64,000 bases of DNA from Nocardia salmonicida NBRC 13393 (lineage in GTDB: Bacteria; Actinomycetota; Actinomycetes; Mycobacteriales; Mycobacteriaceae): NCBI RefSeq assembly GCF_001613085.1, contig NZ_BDBR01000023.1, positions 105,849-169,848 of the forward strand, in the 5' to 3' direction. Below are positions 62,699-64,000 of the stretch, one piece after another (within the stretch, counting starts at the first letter, position 1; every line of letters begins with the position of its first letter). The notes under the pieces are model-generated. The model searched no databases and was not told the DNA's origin. It was given only the letters and a program-made list of their open reading frames with translations. The position numbers and the translations under genes were made by a program.

Positions 62699-64000
62699 TC
62701 ACGCGGGGTGGTAGTGGTCGGTCGCTTCGACCCAGAACGGCTGCGCCGAACCGTACGGTGGTGCGGGCCAGCGGAAGTCGTCGTACTCGGCGAAAACCGG
62801 TGCGGCCGTGACCAGTTCGCCATGGGTGACGGTCGCTGCCTCCTCGGGCGGTGTGGCGACGGCGTGGTCGGGGGAGCGGTCGTCAGCGCCCAGGAGCCAG
62901 GACGCGGTGCGGGCCAAGGAAACCCGAACGGTCCGGGCGAGCCCGTCGTCGGCGCGAGCCAGCAGGGCGTCCATGACACCGGCGGCCAGCAGATAGCCCG
63001 AACCATGGTCGAGCGCCTGGGCGGGTAGCGCGCCGGGACGACCCGGTGTGCCCTCCAGAAGCGAGATGCCCGATGCCGCTTGAACGATGCTGTCGAACCC
63101 CCGGCGCGCACCCCACGGTCCGTTCGTACCCCAGGCGCACACGGATGCTTCGATCAAGCCTGGATGTCGGGCCGCGCTGACCCCGGCCGCGGCGAGCGCG
63201 CCCGGGCGGTAACCGGTGACCAGCACGTCCGCCGCGGCGAGGAGATCGTCGAAGGTCGCGAGGTCGGTGCCCAGGTCGAGCAGCGTGGAGCGTTTGCCCT
63301 GGCCGGTATCGGAGAACTGCCAATCGATCTCGGGCAGCTGCGGTGGGTCGATGCGGAGCACGTCGGCGCCGAGCAGGGCCAGCGTTCGGGTGGCGACCGG
63401 GCCTGCGAGGACACGGGTGAGGTCCAATACGCGAACGCCGGTCAGTGGTCGTTCGACGGTCGGCGAAGCGGAGGCGGTGCCGAGTCGAGCGACCGCGTGT
63501 CGATCGAGTGGGGCCGGGGTAGCTGCGGCTCTCGGCCACGGTGCGGTGGACGTGAGAGCGTCACGTGTCTCCACGGCGACCAAGGGACCTGTCGCAGCGG
63601 CGCGGCCCATCGGACTGTCCGCCCATTCGCTCTCGGTGAGGACTCGCGCGGCGATGGCACCGGCGGCCGCGGCGGCGTCTTCGACCTCGGCGCCTTTCAT
63701 CGCGCCCACCCTGGCGGTGAGCTGGGCGGCGTCACCGTCTGCCGCGAGTTCGAGCGCTCGCAGCAGTCGTTCACGGTGATGTGGATAGTTCGCGTGGGTG
63801 CGGACCCAGCCGTCGGCGGTGCGGAAGAAGCCCGACAGCTCCGCGAAGAACTCGGGTGCGCTGCCCCCGCGACGGAACAGTCGTTCGCTGCTGAACGCCC
63901 CGGTCACTCGGTCGGCGTCGAGGCGAACCGGACCGACGGGCAGACTGTGCGCCGCCCGCACACGGTTGGCGGCCGCGCTCGCCGCCGCGACCGAACCCGC
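62699..64000 (-). CDS. CaiB/BaiF-type CoA-transferase, cut by window edge
   Basis: The frame runs from the stop at 62,699 to the end of the window without interruption, so the N-terminus lies outside. The visible 433 residues contain the CaiB core: VLDLTRVLAGPVATRTLALLGADVLRI near the middle, then DLGTDLATFDDLLAAADVLVTGYRPGAL, and the later ASGISLLEG. This arrangement, with a family core in the second half, fits a two-domain form. It moves CoA between carboxylic acids. The substrate cannot be named. Confidence 0.85.
   Translation of the reverse strand, partial: AGSVAAASAAANRVRAAHSLPVGPVRLDADRVTGAFSSERLFRRGGSAPEFFAELSGFFRTADGWVRTHANYPHHRERLLRALELAADGDAAQLTARVGAMKGAEVEDAAAAAGAIAARVLTESEWADSPMGRAAATGPLVAVETRDALTSTAPWPRAAATPAPLDRHAVARLGTASASPTVERPLTGVRVLDLTRVLAGPVATRTLALLGADVLRIDPPQLPEIDWQFSDTGQGKRSTLLDLGTDLATFDDLLAAADVLVTGYRPGALAAAGVSAARHPGLIEASVCAWGTNGPWGARRGFDSIVQAASGISLLEGTPGRPGALPAQALDHGSGYLLAAGVMDALLARADDGLARTVRVSLARTASWLLGADDRSPDHAVATPPEEAATVTHGELVTAAPVFAEYDDFRWPAPPYGSAQPFWVEATDHYHPA

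Noticed and set aside
1..64000. CRISPR array, tRNA or rRNA genes
   Set aside because: No regular short repeats with spacers and no cloverleaf or rRNA-like stretches were noticed on either strand.

Overview
The window is high-GC actinobacterial DNA, most likely Nocardia or a close relative. Evidence: a ChoD-type cholesterol oxidase, an MPT83-like lipoprotein beside a SigK/RskA pair, split methylmalonyl-CoA mutase mutA-mutB-meaB, PapA-like acyltransferases, a mycolyltransferase-like esterase, and a beta-lactone gene set matching the nocardiolactone (nltABCD) pathway of Nocardia. No rRNA, tRNA, CRISPR array or intact insertion sequence was seen.

Region 0-10.9 kb is a patchwork: small membrane and stress proteins, a permease that has lost its N-terminus, an AraC regulator divergent from choD, a MarR regulator, a methyltransferase and an HxlR regulator that have both lost their 5' ends at one deletion junction (about 7,740), a frameshifted small gene (8,800-9,209), a HEAT-repeat protein and two small unknown genes. 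A CoA-disulfide-reductase-like flavoprotein follows at 11.0-12.4 kb.

Region 12.4-35.9 kb is the most unusual part. Two paralogous five-gene cassettes have the same order and orientation: PapA-like acyltransferase, GT1 glycosyltransferase, DrrA-type ATPase, DrrB-type permease, second acyltransferase. One is at 12,393-18,253 and the other at 29,951-35,861. Between them lies an operon for a beta-lactone lipid: two OleA-like thiolases (one with the catalytic Cys lost), an OleC-like beta-lactone synthetase, an OleD-like reductase and a further acyltransferase (22,117-28,011). No OleB decarboxylase is present, so the product should stay a beta-lactone. The layout suggests a lipid that is made, then acylated and/or glycosylated, and exported. 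An LLM flavin oxidoreductase and several small genes fill the gaps.

Region 36-45.8 kb carries a secreted beta-propeller (GH43-like) protein, a TVP38-family membrane protein, mutA-mutB-meaB (methylmalonyl-CoA/succinyl-CoA interconversion plus its chaperone GTPase), a CorA transporter, and an ArsR-SRPBCC pair with an operator lying across the ArsR start codon.

Region 45.8-57.6 kb looks like a light and oxidative stress island: a Moco oxidoreductase, rskA, sigK and an MPT83-like lipoprotein; then photolyase and lipocalin divergent from a LitR/CarH-like MerR regulator with 11-bp direct repeats between them; then a TIGR01777 epimerase, a multicopper oxidase and a two-component system. Region 57.8-64 kb holds a secreted esterase, an amidohydrolase-nucleoside hydrolase pair, an FAD monooxygenase divergent from its probable TetR repressor (palindromic operator between them), and a CaiB-type CoA-transferase cut by the window edge.
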